NCBI GenBank assembly: GCA_004553715.1
Contig: SFKP01000024.1
Coordinates: 1 to 33,671 of the forward strand
Length of the DNA: 33,671 nucleotides
Reading direction: 5' to 3'
Source of the DNA: Clostridiales bacterium
GTDB lineage: Bacteria; Bacillota; Clostridia; TANB77; CAG-508
This document shows, piece by piece, positions 1 through 9,002 of the stretch. The notes beneath the pieces were generated by a model, which had not been told where the DNA came from, ran no database searches, and worked only from the letters and a program-made list of their open reading frames with translations. Position 1 is the stretch's first letter, and each line of letters starts with the position of its first letter. The position numbers were made by a program, and so were the translations under genes.

Positions 1-1033
1 CTTTTTTTAAGTCTTCTTCAGTAAAGAAATTTCCATTTTCTGGATTTAATATTTCTGACACAAAGTAACTTTTTAAATTATTTTGCTTCATGATTTTTTC
101 TATATCAATATTAGATTTTGTTTCATTTTTTATTTTTAAAATATTTTTTTGAGTATTTATTTTTAATATTTTATTTATATTTATTTCGAATAAATTAATT
201 CCAAAAAAAATTAATTTATAATAATTATTTTTATTTAATTTTAAATTATTTATTTTTTCAATTAATTCATCTTCGGTTTTTATTTCAGATATATCTAAAT
301 TAATTTCTTCAAAACTGGTTTTATCAAAAGGAATAAAATTAATGTTTAAAAAATCTTTATTTAGATTAACATCTAATATTCCATGTTCTCCTAATTCATC
401 AAATCCTAAAGAAATAGTAGAACCAGGATAAACAATATTATTTTTGATATCTTTTTTATGTATATGACCAAGTGCAACATAGTCGAACTCCAGTGATTTT
501 AGAGTGCTTTCAGACATTGAATTATAATTTATATCACCGATGGCACTTCCATTTAATGTACCATGTGTTAATAATATATTAATTTTATTTTTATTTTTTA
601 TTTTAATTTCCCCGATTAAATTTTTATTAAAATAAAAATCATCAAAACCAAAACCATAAATATCAACATCTGAAAATTCATAAATACCGATGTCTGAATT
701 AAATATATAAACATTATTATTCCAATTATAATTATTATAAAATGATTTTTTTAAAATTGGATCATGATTTCCTGGGGTAATAAATATTTTCGTTTCTGGA
801 ATATCTTTAAATAAATTATTAATAAATTCAATAGTACTTTCTTTTACATATTGGTGTTCATATAAATCCCCACATATAAAAAAGTATGGAATTTTATTTA
901 GCTTAATATATTCAATAATTTCTTTAAAAACTTGTCTTTGTTCTAATCTTCTAATATTTCCTAAATCTTCTTTAGAATTCAAAAAAGTAAAAGGTGTATC
1001 AAAATGCATGTCTGCCATATGAATAAATCTCAT
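1..1033 (-). CDS. SbcD/YhaO-like metallophosphoesterase (3' end cut by window edge)
   Basis: This is a DNA-repair exonuclease subunit of the calcineurin-like phosphoesterase fold (SbcD/Mre11/YhaO group). Members cut DNA ends, usually with a SbcC-type ATPase partner that would lie beyond the window. About 344 residues are visible with no stop. The ordered metal motifs are present: ADMHFD near the N-terminus, CGDLYEH (Glu where GDxxD is usual), TPGNHDP, LLTHGT and ALGHIHKKD. The ATG at 1033 lies 4 bases after the yqeK stop. Its ribosome site AGGAGA is formed by the last two yqeK codons (Arg-Arg), so translation is probably coupled. SbcD and YhaO types cannot be separated without the C-terminus and the next gene. 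Confidence 0.85.
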   Translation of the reverse strand, partial: MRFIHMADMHFDTPFTFLNSKEDLGNIRRLEQRQVFKEIIEYIKLNKIPYFFICGDLYEHQYVKESTIEFINNLFKDIPETKIFITPGNHDPILKKSFYNNYNWNNNVYIFNSDIGIYEFSDVDIYGFGFDDFYFNKNLIGEIKIKNKNKINILLTHGTLNGSAIGDINYNSMSESTLKSLEFDYVALGHIHKKDIKNNIVYPGSTISLGFDELGEHGILDVNLNKDFLNINFIPFDKTSFEEINLDISEIKTEDELIEKINNLKLNKNNYYKLIFFGINLFEININKILKINTQKNILKIKNETKSNIDIEKIMKQNNLKSYFVSEILNPENGNFFTEEDLKK

Positions 1034-1037
1034 TAAT

Positions 1038-1598
1038 TTATCTCCTTAATAAAAAATTTCGTGCTTTTATTGTGTTTAAATGAATTTCAGTTCGATTTTC
1101 CAATTGTTCTTTTATTATTACATCAAATGAGTATAAAATTGCAGAGTCAATATCAGACTCGACTAAAATATTTCGTATATTTTTGGCTTCTTCAAAGGTC
1201 CTATCGTCTCCACACCAATCAGAAATGTATACAATTTTTTCCAGCAAAGTCATGTCTTCTTTAGCTGTTGAATGATATTTTATAGCATTGCACATTTCTT
1301 CTGAAAAACCAAATTGTTTTTTTACAATATCTGCACCAATTATTGCATGTAGCAATCCAGGATTATTTACTTCAATATCTTCTACTTTAATATTATTAGC
1401 AGAAATATATGCTAATTTTTCTTCAGTAGTCATTTCTTTTGCAATATCATGTGCAAGTCCCACTTTTTTTGCAGTTTCTACATCTATATTATATTTTTTT
1501 GCTAATTCTGCACATTTATTCATTACACAAACAGAATGGTAAAAGCGTTTGTCTGATAAAGTTCCTTTAACAATTTTTTCTATATCTTTTAAATTCAT
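1038..1598 (-). CDS. yqeK: YqeK-family HD hydrolase (symmetrical Ap4A hydrolase)
   Basis: This 186-residue HD-domain protein matches the YqeK family, which in Firmicutes hydrolyses diadenosine tetraphosphate to two ADP. The metal-binding set is visible: His21 in HSVCVM, His50-Asp51 in GLAHDIAKE, His84 in LLHAIIGAD, His109 in KYHSTA and Asp127 in YISDWCGDDR. The length is usual for the family. Start: ATG preceded by AAGGAGA. The gene sits 12 bases after murF. In many Firmicutes yqeK is beside nadD and rsfS, so its place between murF and an sbcD-like gene is a different context. Confidence 0.92.
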   Translation of the reverse strand: MNLKDIEKIVKGTLSDKRFYHSVCVMNKCAELAKKYNIDVETAKKVGLAHDIAKEMTTEEKLAYISANNIKVEDIEVNNPGLLHAIIGADIVKKQFGFSEEMCNAIKYHSTAKEDMTLLEKIVYISDWCGDDRTFEEAKNIRNILVESDIDSAILYSFDVIIKEQLENRTEIHLNTIKARNFLLRR

Positions 1599-1610
1599 TT
1601 ATAAATCTCC

Positions 1611-2969
1611 TTATTTAATAGATTGGTCAATTTCTTCAAAATGCATTCCATGAGAGGCTTTGAGCAATATGCTAGACTTTGGAGTAGCTTTTTTAGATAA
1701 AATTTCTACTGCCTCTTGATTATTACTACACATATATATGTCATTAAGTCCTAAATCTTTTGCCTGTTTTGCTATATATTTTGCTTGCTTTCCTACTGTT
1801 ATTAAAATATCTATATTATTATCTTTTACACATGTTCCCACTTTTTTGTGAAGTTCTTCAGAGAAATTTCCAAGTTCTAACATATCTCCTAAAACAGCAA
1901 TTTTGGTTTCTGCATTGGATTTAGAGAGTACTTCTAATGCCATTTTCATAGATTCATAACTAGCATTATAATAATCTGCAATAACTTGCATTCCAGTATC
2001 GGTTTTTTTCAATTCCATTCTTTTTGAAGTTAGTTCAAATTTAGAAATTCCTTTAATAATTTTGTCATCTTCAATTTGTAAAATTTTTCCAACACAATAT
2101 GCAGAAAGAGCATTATAGATAAAGTGCCTTCCAGCTACATGAACTTTTATTTTGTTATTATCAATTATAAATGATGAGAAATTATTTCCTTCTGAAATAT
2201 TTGTTGCAACAAAATCACTTGTATTTTCTATTCCATAAGTACAAATATTATTTCTATTTACGCTTTGATTCCAATTATGTAATAAATCATTATCATTATT
2301 AATAATTAAAGTGCCATTTTCTTGCAATCCATCCAATATTTCTAATTTAGCTTTTAAAATATTTTCTCTTGAACCAAGATTTCCAATATGAGAACTCCCA
2401 ACATTTGTAATAACTGCAATTGTAGGCCTTGCAATTTTACTAAGAATGGAAATCTCTCCTTGATGGTTCATACCCATTTCTACAACAACAGCAGTGTGGT
2501 TTTTTAAGTTAAGTAATGTTAGAGGAAGGCCAATATGATTATTAAAATTACCTTCAGTTTTTAAAACATCAAATTTTTGACTAAGCACACTCGCAATAAT
2601 ATCTTTTGTACTAGTCTTACCAACGCTCCCCGTAACTGCAACAACAGGAATATTATATAAATTTCTTTTATATATTGCTAAATCTTGTAAAGCTTTTATT
2701 CCATTTTCTACTTTAATAATAGTATTATTAATGTATTTTTTTGTATCGATATCTTCATCAATAATACAAGCCAGTGCACCTTTAGTAAAAGCTTCATTTA
2801 CATATTTATTGCCATCAGAGCTTTCTCCTTTTATTGCAATATATATGCTTCCTTCTTCTAAAGTTCTAGTATCAATTGAAAATTTATTTGCAATAATATT
2901 TCCATCTCCACAAAGCAAAGTTCCTTTACATATTTTACAAATATCATTTATGCTCAAATTTTTAGACAT
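1611..2969 (-). CDS. murF: MurF, UDP-MurNAc-tripeptide:D-Ala-D-Ala ligase
   Basis: MurF adds D-Ala-D-Ala to the UDP-MurNAc tripeptide in the cytoplasm, the last soluble step of peptidoglycan precursor synthesis. The 452 residues show the Mur-ligase layout: an N-terminal substrate domain (SIDTRTLEEG about 31-40), the ATP loop GSVGKTS at 114-120, EGNFNNHIGLP just after it, VVEMGMNHQGEI in the central domain, and a C-terminal domain with DYYNASYESM and LGDMLELG. The length is normal. It lies 18 bases after the lipid kinase gene and 12 bases before yqeK, within one minus-strand operon. Confidence 0.95.
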   Translation of the reverse strand: MSKNLSINDICKICKGTLLCGDGNIIANKFSIDTRTLEEGSIYIAIKGESSDGNKYVNEAFTKGALACIIDEDIDTKKYINNTIIKVENGIKALQDLAIYKRNLYNIPVVAVTGSVGKTSTKDIIASVLSQKFDVLKTEGNFNNHIGLPLTLLNLKNHTAVVVEMGMNHQGEISILSKIARPTIAVITNVGSSHIGNLGSRENILKAKLEILDGLQENGTLIINNDNDLLHNWNQSVNRNNICTYGIENTSDFVATNISEGNNFSSFIIDNNKIKVHVAGRHFIYNALSAYCVGKILQIEDDKIIKGISKFELTSKRMELKKTDTGMQVIADYYNASYESMKMALEVLSKSNAETKIAVLGDMLELGNFSEELHKKVGTCVKDNNIDILITVGKQAKYIAKQAKDLGLNDIYMCSNNQEAVEILSKKATPKSSILLKASHGMHFEEIDQSIK

Positions 2970-2987
2970 ATTTTTACCTTCCTTTTT

Positions 2988-3887
2988 CTAGATGTTAAAA
3001 CCGGGAATTACATATTCTACAGCTTTTTTATTATTTTGTATGATGACTTCTTTTTGCCTTCCGCCATATTCTCCATCTAATGTCCATTTTAAATTTATAG
3101 ATGAATTAATTTTGATGTTGCTTCCTTGTAAATATAAGAAATTTTTATTATTGTATTGCTTAAATAATATATTAAAAACAATAGCAATCATACCTATTTT
3201 ATATTTTGGATTTCTTACGAGAACCACTTCATATTTACCATCTGCAATATCTATATCTCTTTTTCTAAACCATTGAAAACCACCAATAGATTTAGAATTG
3301 CTTATAGAGCCGTAAATAACATTATCTTTTATAATTTTGCCATCTACATCTATTTTTACATTATATGCTTTAATTTTCGCTATGTATCGCACACCAACAA
3401 TAAAATAAGCTAACTTTCCAAAAACTTTTTTTAACGATTGTTTTGTTACATAAGGTACCATAGTAAATGCACCAAAAGCACAAACATAATTAAAATATTT
3501 ATTATTAAATTTTCCGATATCAGCTTTTATAGTTTTGCAATTTTTCATATTGTTTCTCATAAAAAATCTATGTTTAAATAATTGAATTGTATTTGCAAAA
3601 TCATTCATTGTTCCAAGTGGGATAAAGCTGATCTTTGGCTTGTTTTCTAATAACATAACAGCATTTATTAAATCATTTAAAGTACCATCTCCACCACAAC
3701 AAATAACTAATTGTAATGGACCTTTATAATCTTGAATTATATCTTTTGCAGAATAATTCTTTTTAGTATAAATTATATCTACAACATAATCTTGCTTTGA
3801 AAAATTATTAGCAATTTTATGAATTTTCTTTTGAACCTTGCCCTTTCCGGCATTTGGATTAACAATAATTAAAATATTTTTATTCAT
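2988..3887 (-). CDS. Diacylglycerol/sphingosine-kinase-like lipid kinase (YegS/DgkB group)
   Basis: This 299-residue protein of the DAGK catalytic family phosphorylates diacylglycerol or a related lipid at the membrane face, returning lipid to phosphatidic acid. The signatures are NPNAGKGK at 10-17, the nucleotide loop GGDGTLND at 65-72 and the substrate motif PLGTMNDFA at 90-98; the rest is a beta-rich C-terminal domain. It is the first gene of the minus-strand operon, with a strong promoter 45 to 73 bases upstream. DgkB, which recycles diacylglycerol from lipoteichoic acid synthesis, is a reasonable specific guess given the LtaS-like gene elsewhere in the window, but sequence alone does not settle it. 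Confidence 0.88.
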   Translation of the reverse strand: MNKNILIIVNPNAGKGKVQKKIHKIANNFSKQDYVVDIIYTKKNYSAKDIIQDYKGPLQLVICCGGDGTLNDLINAVMLLENKPKISFIPLGTMNDFANTIQLFKHRFFMRNNMKNCKTIKADIGKFNNKYFNYVCAFGAFTMVPYVTKQSLKKVFGKLAYFIVGVRYIAKIKAYNVKIDVDGKIIKDNVIYGSISNSKSIGGFQWFRKRDIDIADGKYEVVLVRNPKYKIGMIAIVFNILFKQYNNKNFLYLQGSNIKINSSINLKWTLDGEYGGRQKEVIIQNNKKAVEYVIPGFNI

Positions 3888-3931
3888 ACTTCAACAATCC
3901 TTCAAAATTAAATTACTTCAAGTTCAAGCAT

Positions 3932-3960
3932 ATTATCTTTCATTTTTCCAATAAAGTCAA
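3932..3960 (-). promoter_or_regulatory. Sigma-A-type promoter for the lipid kinase-murF-yqeK-sbcD operon
   Basis: On the minus strand there is TTGACT (3960-3955), a 17-base spacer, then GATAAT (3937-3932). This is five of six matches in each box with ideal spacing. Transcription would begin near 3925, about 38 bases before the kinase start codon. Confidence 0.75.
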
Positions 3961-4109
3961 GTAATGTAATAATTAAATTAGATAAAAAATACTCCATAAT
4001 AGTATTGCTTTTTAAGTTAATACATCTTTTAAGTAGCTGTTGTATCTATAAAAATGTTATTTAGTAACGATAGGAATAAAACTATTCTATTAAAAAGGTA
4101 GTTTTTTAT

Positions 4110-4138
4110 TTGACTTTGATATAAATAAATAGTAAAAT
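4110..4138 (+). promoter_or_regulatory. Sigma-A-type promoter for the polysaccharide locus
   Basis: TTGACT at 4110-4115, a 17-base spacer, then TAAAAT at 4133-4138. Transcription would begin near 4145, leaving a leader of about 48 bases before the tagO-like ATG at 4193. Downstream genes are tightly spaced or overlapping, so this promoter may serve much of the locus. Confidence 0.75.
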
Positions 4139-4192
4139 ATTTACGGAAATAGAAAGAATAAAAATTTAAAGATTAGAAACAGGAGTGTTAAT

Positions 4193-5290
4193 ATGTGGAG
4201 TGATATTTTTATTGCATTTATGATAGCGTTCTTGGTATCATACGTAGTTACACCATATACGGTAAGATTAGCTAAAAAAGTAGGTGCATTAGACAATCCT
4301 AAAACTAGTAGCAGAAAAATACATAAAAAAATAACACCTAGGTTGGGAGGAATAGCTATCATAGCTGGACTTATAGCATCAACAACTTATTTGTTTGTTA
4401 CAATGAGCATTGAAAAAAAGATAAATTTGTTTGATGATGAAAAATATATTTATAAAATGGTGGGCATATTTTTAGGAACAATTGTATTAGGGATATTTTG
4501 CTTTTTTGATGATACAAAAGGTATTAAACCATATATTAAATTATTAGGGCAGATGTTAGCAACAATCATTATTATAAAAAGTGGTATAAAAATAGAAAAT
4601 ATAAAAGTATTAGAAAATTTAAAATATCAACAAATAATACTAAATTTAATAACTTTTATATGGATAATAGGAATAACAAATGCTATTAATTTAACAGATG
4701 GTTTAGATGGATTAGCAGCAGGAGTTTGTTTAATTGCTTGTTTATCACTACTTATAATATTTATAATTAATGGTTCAACAATTTTTTCAATTATTTTAAT
4801 TATTGCTTTAGCAGGAGCCATAGTAGGATTTATGCCTTATAATATGAATCCAGCAAGAACATTTTTAGGTGATACTGGTTCGAACTTTTTAGGTTTCATG
4901 ATTGCGATAATTTCAATAATGGGTTCAGCAAAAACATATACTGCAACTACAATTATAGCTCCTTTATTAGTTTTGGCATTACCAGTATTTGATACATCGT
5001 TTGCTATAATAAGAAGAATATTTAAAGAAAAATCATTAAAAGCTGTATTTAAAGCAGACCGTGGACATTTACATCACAAATTAATAGACAAAGGATATAC
5101 TCAAAAGCAGGCTGTATTTATTTTGTATGGAATAAGTGCTACTTTTGGATTGTTTGCTACAATTTGGATAGATAGTGGAATTTGGAAAGCATTGTCTTTT
5201 GCTCTGATTGCGGGGGCAATTATTGCCATAGGGTACAAGGATATTTTTAGGGTAAAAAATAAAACAACATACGAAGGAGAAAACAAATAA
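4193..5290 (+). CDS. TagO/WecA-like undecaprenyl-phosphate GlcNAc-1-phosphate transferase
   Basis: This polytopic membrane enzyme starts lipid-linked glycan synthesis by moving a HexNAc-1-phosphate (usually GlcNAc-1-P) from UDP-sugar to undecaprenyl phosphate on the cytoplasmic face. The 365 residues carry the family landmarks: FFDDTKG at 104-110, the aspartate-rich NLTDGLDG at 166-173, FLGDTGSNF near 225-232 and the DRGHLHH loop at 289-295, among roughly ten hydrophobic segments. The HLHH-type loop favours WecA/TagO over MraY. AGGAG lies just before the ATG. It is the first gene of the locus, as expected for the initiating step. Confidence 0.92.
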   Translation: MWSDIFIAFMIAFLVSYVVTPYTVRLAKKVGALDNPKTSSRKIHKKITPRLGGIAIIAGLIASTTYLFVTMSIEKKINLFDDEKYIYKMVGIFLGTIVLGIFCFFDDTKGIKPYIKLLGQMLATIIIIKSGIKIENIKVLENLKYQQIILNLITFIWIIGITNAINLTDGLDGLAAGVCLIACLSLLIIFIINGSTIFSIILIIALAGAIVGFMPYNMNPARTFLGDTGSNFLGFMIAIISIMGSAKTYTATTIIAPLLVLALPVFDTSFAIIRRIFKEKSLKAVFKADRGHLHHKLIDKGYTQKQAVFILYGISATFGLFATIWIDSGIWKALSFALIAGAIIAIGYKDIFRVKNKTTYEGENK

Positions 5291-5292
5291 AT

Positions 5293-6759
5293 ATGCAGTC
5301 AAAATCATTGTTTAAAAATTCAATATATAAAGCTCTACTTAGCATAGTAAATATTGCTATACCTATAATTATAGGTCCATATATAACTAAACTGTTAAAT
5401 GTTGATTTATATGGAGCCTATAATAAAGTTTATGCAGAATTTCAAATTTTTCTAATTTTCGCAACCTTTGGAATTTATACATTTGGTGTAAGGGAAATCA
5501 GTAAAATTAGAAATGATGAAAAGAAAGTTGCAAGTTTATTTACCAACCTTTTTGTAATAGGGATTATAACTAATTTGCTAGTTGGCATTATTTATGTTGT
5601 ATATGCATTGATTTCTTCTAATGGTATTACAACAAAAATATACATGGTTTTTATTATACAAATAGTAGCAAATATATTTTATATAGAGTTTTTAAATGAA
5701 GCATTAGAAAATTATAAGTTTATAACAATAAAAACATTATTTGTAAAAATAATATATTTTGTTTTATTATTAATGTTTGTAAAAAAGCCTGATGATATAA
5801 TTATTTATGCAGTAGTAATATCTTTCATAGTATTTTTAAATAATATAATAAGCTACATATATATTAAAAGAAAAATTAAATTTAATTTTAAAAATTTAAA
5901 AATACTTCAATATATTAAACCATTATTTTTAGTATTAGTACTTACAAATGTAGAAATACTTTATGGACAATTAGATAGAATAATGCTTGGAAAATTTGTA
6001 TCAGATGTAGCTGTAACAGAATATTATATCCCTTATTATTTAATATCAATGCTAGCTTCTATACCATATGCTGTAATAAATGTTTCAATTCCAAGATTAT
6101 CATATATTGTTAGAACAGAGGGACTAGAATCTTATAAAAAAACATTAAAAACATCAATATCAAGCTTATTTTTTATAATAGTTCCCATGTGTTTTGGTGT
6201 AGCAGTTTTAAGTAAAGAAGTAGTATTTTTGTATGCCGGCGACAAATACCCAAATATATCTAACACATTAATTTTGGCATGTATTATAAGAATTATTATA
6301 AGTATAGAATCAGTTTTAACAAATTTAGTTTTATATGTAAATGATAAAGAAAAAATTATAGTGAAACTTTCTTTTTTATATGGTATTGCAAATTTAATAA
6401 TGAACAGCCTTTTAGTTATATTTAATGTACTTACTCCTTTTAATGCAATGCTTACAACTGGAATAGCTGAAGTAGCATTAATAACCACACAATATCTTTA
6501 CATTAAAAGGAAAATGAATATAACAAATCCATTATTAACAAAACAAAATATTACGTATTTTATTTTAGCACTATGTTTTATTCCTATATCATATATTGTA
6601 AAAACCATCAACTTTGGATTTTATGCTAATATTATTGTTACTATGGCGTTATGTGTGGTTTTATACGGAGGAGTTTTATTAATAAAAAAAGACGAGTCTT
6701 TATATATAGTTCTTAACAAATTTAATAACAAACTAAAATTAAGGGGGAAAAATGAATAA
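5293..6759 (+). CDS. Wzx-type polysaccharide flippase (MATE/MOP superfamily)
   Basis: A 488-residue integral membrane protein with 12-14 hydrophobic segments along its whole length. The N-terminal pattern, NSIYKALLSIVNIAIPIIIG followed by a hydrophilic loop with LLNVDLYGAYN, is typical of O-antigen/capsule flippases (RfbX/Wzx). Its role would be to turn lipid-linked repeat units to the outer leaflet. It begins 2 bases after the tagO-like stop and overlaps the next gene by 8 bases, so it is part of one translation-coupled run. Substrate cannot be read from sequence. Confidence 0.88.
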   Translation: MQSKSLFKNSIYKALLSIVNIAIPIIIGPYITKLLNVDLYGAYNKVYAEFQIFLIFATFGIYTFGVREISKIRNDEKKVASLFTNLFVIGIITNLLVGIIYVVYALISSNGITTKIYMVFIIQIVANIFYIEFLNEALENYKFITIKTLFVKIIYFVLLLMFVKKPDDIIIYAVVISFIVFLNNIISYIYIKRKIKFNFKNLKILQYIKPLFLVLVLTNVEILYGQLDRIMLGKFVSDVAVTEYYIPYYLISMLASIPYAVINVSIPRLSYIVRTEGLESYKKTLKTSISSLFFIIVPMCFGVAVLSKEVVFLYAGDKYPNISNTLILACIIRIIISIESVLTNLVLYVNDKEKIIVKLSFLYGIANLIMNSLLVIFNVLTPFNAMLTTGIAEVALITTQYLYIKRKMNITNPLLTKQNITYFILALCFIPISYIVKTINFGFYANIIVTMALCVVLYGGVLLIKKDESLYIVLNKFNNKLKLRGKNE

Positions 6760-7810
6760 AATAATTATACCAACTGGTTATATGGGTTCTGGCTCTTCAG
6801 CAGTTACAGATTTAGTTGCAGAATTTAAAAATTGTAAAAATGAATTTAAAACGTATGAGTATGTTCTACTGCATTGTCCTAATGGTCTTTTTGATTTAGA
6901 GGACAAGTTATTAATTGGAAATAATGCTATAAGAAGCGATGAGGCCATACGTACTTTTGAAAATCAAATGAAAAAACTATATAATAAAAAATTTTGGTGG
7001 GTTGGAAATTATAAAAAGATAATTGGAAATGACTTTATGGATATCACAAATGAATATATCAATTCACTAATAAATTTTCATTATGATGGATATTGGTACA
7101 TGAACGAAGAAGTTAATGCCAAAATGTTCTTTAAATTATTAGTACGAAAGCCTTTAAAAATACTAACACTTAATAAGATTAAATTTAAGAAGGTTCTAAA
7201 GTATAATGACGGAATGAAAATTTGCCTACCAACAAAAGAAGAATTTTATAAAAAGTCACAAAATTATATATATAAAATAATTGAAAAAATATCTAGAGGT
7301 GAAGAAAATGTTGTGCTAGACCAATTTTTACTACCGTTTAATCTTCATAGAGTTGATAACTATTTTGATGATAGGTTAAGAGTAATTGTAGTAGAACGAG
7401 ATCCTAGAGATGTATTCATTATAAATAAATATATTTGGCAACAAAAGCAGATATGTGTTCCGATTCCATTAGATGCAAACGATTTCTGTAAATACTATCG
7501 TAGAATGAGAGAAAGTGAAAAAGAATGTAATTCAAGCAAGGTTTTAAGAGTTAAATTTGAAGATTTAATTTATAAATATGATGATACTTTAAATATAATT
7601 ATAAATCATTTAGGATTTAATAAAGAAGATCATATTAATAGAAAAAGTAGATTTAACCCTGAACTGTCTATAAAAAATACACAGTTATTTAATAATATTA
7701 TTTATAAAGATGAAATTAAAATAATAGAAAAAGAATTAAAAGAGTATTTATATGATTTTCCATATTCATTAGAAAATGAGGTAAAAAATACTGTAGAATT
7801 TGATGATTAG
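6752..7810 (+). CDS. Sulfotransferase-like protein of the polysaccharide locus
   Basis: A soluble 352-residue protein with two motifs in the order expected for PAPS-dependent sulfotransferases. GYMGSGSSAV at residues 9-18 resembles the 5'-phosphosulfate loop, and VERDPRDVF at 214-222 resembles the 3'-phosphate (RxPRD) motif. The most direct inference is O-sulfation of a sugar in the repeat unit. The ribosome site is GGGGGAAAA directly before ATG. It overlaps the flippase gene upstream and abuts the glycosyltransferase downstream. The region between the motifs is divergent, so another kinase- or P-loop-like transferase is possible. Confidence 0.65.
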   Translation: MNKIIIPTGYMGSGSSAVTDLVAEFKNCKNEFKTYEYVLLHCPNGLFDLEDKLLIGNNAIRSDEAIRTFENQMKKLYNKKFWWVGNYKKIIGNDFMDITNEYINSLINFHYDGYWYMNEEVNAKMFFKLLVRKPLKILTLNKIKFKKVLKYNDGMKICLPTKEEFYKKSQNYIYKIIEKISRGEENVVLDQFLLPFNLHRVDNYFDDRLRVIVVERDPRDVFIINKYIWQQKQICVPIPLDANDFCKYYRRMRESEKECNSSKVLRVKFEDLIYKYDDTLNIIINHLGFNKEDHINRKSRFNPELSIKNTQLFNNIIYKDEIKIIEKELKEYLYDFPYSLENEVKNTVEFDD

Positions 7811-7820
7811 AGGGATGAAT

Positions 7821-9002
7821 TTGAAAAAGAGAATTTGTTTTGTTTTAGACCAATTTTTATATGGAGGAATAGAAAGAGTTGCTATTAATTATTTGCAGAA
7901 CATAGATATGAAAAAATATTGTGTAGATGTAGTTATATTATCTAATGTTGAAGATATGATACAACATATACCTAAAGACTGTAATATTATTAAAATAAAT
8001 ATTCCTAGAAATCATAATCCATTATCAAGAGCTTCAACTATGGTAAGAAGACCTGCTGGTGCTATTTTATATTACGGAACATATTTACTAAAAAAATTCT
8101 TTATATCTCCAGTTGATTTATTTAAAACTAGAATATTAAGAAATAAAGAATATGATGTAGCAATCGCCTTTTCTGGGCATTTAAATGATTGTTACGTAGT
8201 TCTAAATTGTATAAAAGCAAATAAAAAAATAGTATGGGCACATGGAATGATATATCAATATTTATTAATGTCACCCGCATTTGAAAAAATGTACAGCAAA
8301 TTTGACAAAATAGTATCCATAAATCATCTAAATCAAAATGACATATTTTATTGTAAGCCATATCTAAATTACAAAATAGAAAACTTATATAACCCAGCAA
8401 TGATTGAAGATACAAAATTATCTGAAATAGAATTAAATAATTTGAGCCAGAAATATGGAGATTATATTCTTTCTGTAGCTAGGTTAGAAACTCCAAAAGA
8501 TTTTTTAACATTAGTAAAAGCATTCAAAATATTAAAAGATAATAATAAGACAAAATGTAATTTGGTAATAGTTGGTGACGGACCAGACAGAAGTAAGATT
8601 GAAACATATATCAAACAAAATAATCTTGAAAACAACATATTTTTAGTAGGAAGTCAAGATGATGTAGCTAAATTTTATAAAACAGCTAAATTATTTGTAT
8701 TATCTACAGAATCAGAAGGATTAGGAATGGTTATTATTGAAGCAATGAACTTCGGTCTTCCTGTAATAGCAACAGACGCTCCATATGGTCCAAGGGATAT
8801 TATAAGAAATAATGAATTTGGTGTATTAACTCCTGTAGGTGACGAAAAATTGTTAGCACAAGAGATAAACAAATTATTAGAAAATGAAGAATTATACAAT
8901 TATTATAAAAATCAATCTTTAAAAAGATATTTAGATTTCATACCAGAAAAAATAATGGAACAATTTTATGAAATAATAGGTGAGGATCAGAATGGAAAAT
9001 AA
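7821..9002 (+). CDS. Glycosyltransferase family 4 (GT-B fold)
   Basis: A GT-B glycosyltransferase that would add one sugar to the lipid-linked unit. The N-terminus KKRICFVLDQFLYGGIERVA is the acceptor-domain start typical of GT4, and the C-terminal half has SVARLETPKDF, VIVGDGPDRSKIE, FVLSTESEGLGMVIIEAM and PVIATDAPYGPRDII, the nucleotide-sugar-binding EX7E region. Start choice: AGAGGG at 7809-7814 has ideal 6-base spacing to TTG at 7821, while ATG at 7815 is flush against it and ATG at 7803 has no ribosome site. I therefore favour TTG 7821 (393 residues). The stop overlaps the licD start. Confidence 0.88.
   Translation: MKKRICFVLDQFLYGGIERVAINYLQNIDMKKYCVDVVILSNVEDMIQHIPKDCNIIKINIPRNHNPLSRASTMVRRPAGAILYYGTYLLKKFFISPVDLFKTRILRNKEYDVAIAFSGHLNDCYVVLNCIKANKKIVWAHGMIYQYLLMSPAFEKMYSKFDKIVSINHLNQNDIFYCKPYLNYKIENLYNPAMIEDTKLSEIELNNLSQKYGDYILSVARLETPKDFLTLVKAFKILKDNNKTKCNLVIVGDGPDRSKIETYIKQNNLENNIFLVGSQDDVAKFYKTAKLFVLSTESEGLGMVIIEAMNFGLPVIATDAPYGPRDIIRNNEFGVLTPVGDEKLLAQEINKLLENEELYNYYKNQSLKRYLDFIPEKIMEQFYEIIGEDQNGK

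Larger units (their letters stand above)
3888..4192. other. Divergent intergenic region (two promoters, no gene)
   Basis: This 305-base gap separates the minus-strand murF operon from the plus-strand polysaccharide locus. It carries a sigma-A-type promoter on each strand (listed separately). A short inverted repeat, AAAACTA ... TAGTTTT, lies around 4077-4107 just upstream of the plus-strand -35; it is not followed by a gene end, so I do not call it a terminator. I see no open reading frame with a ribosome site in the gap. Confidence 0.7.

Noticed and set aside
4077..4107. Terminator-like hairpin before the tagO-like gene
   Set aside because: It lies upstream of the promoter between divergent genes and ends no gene.
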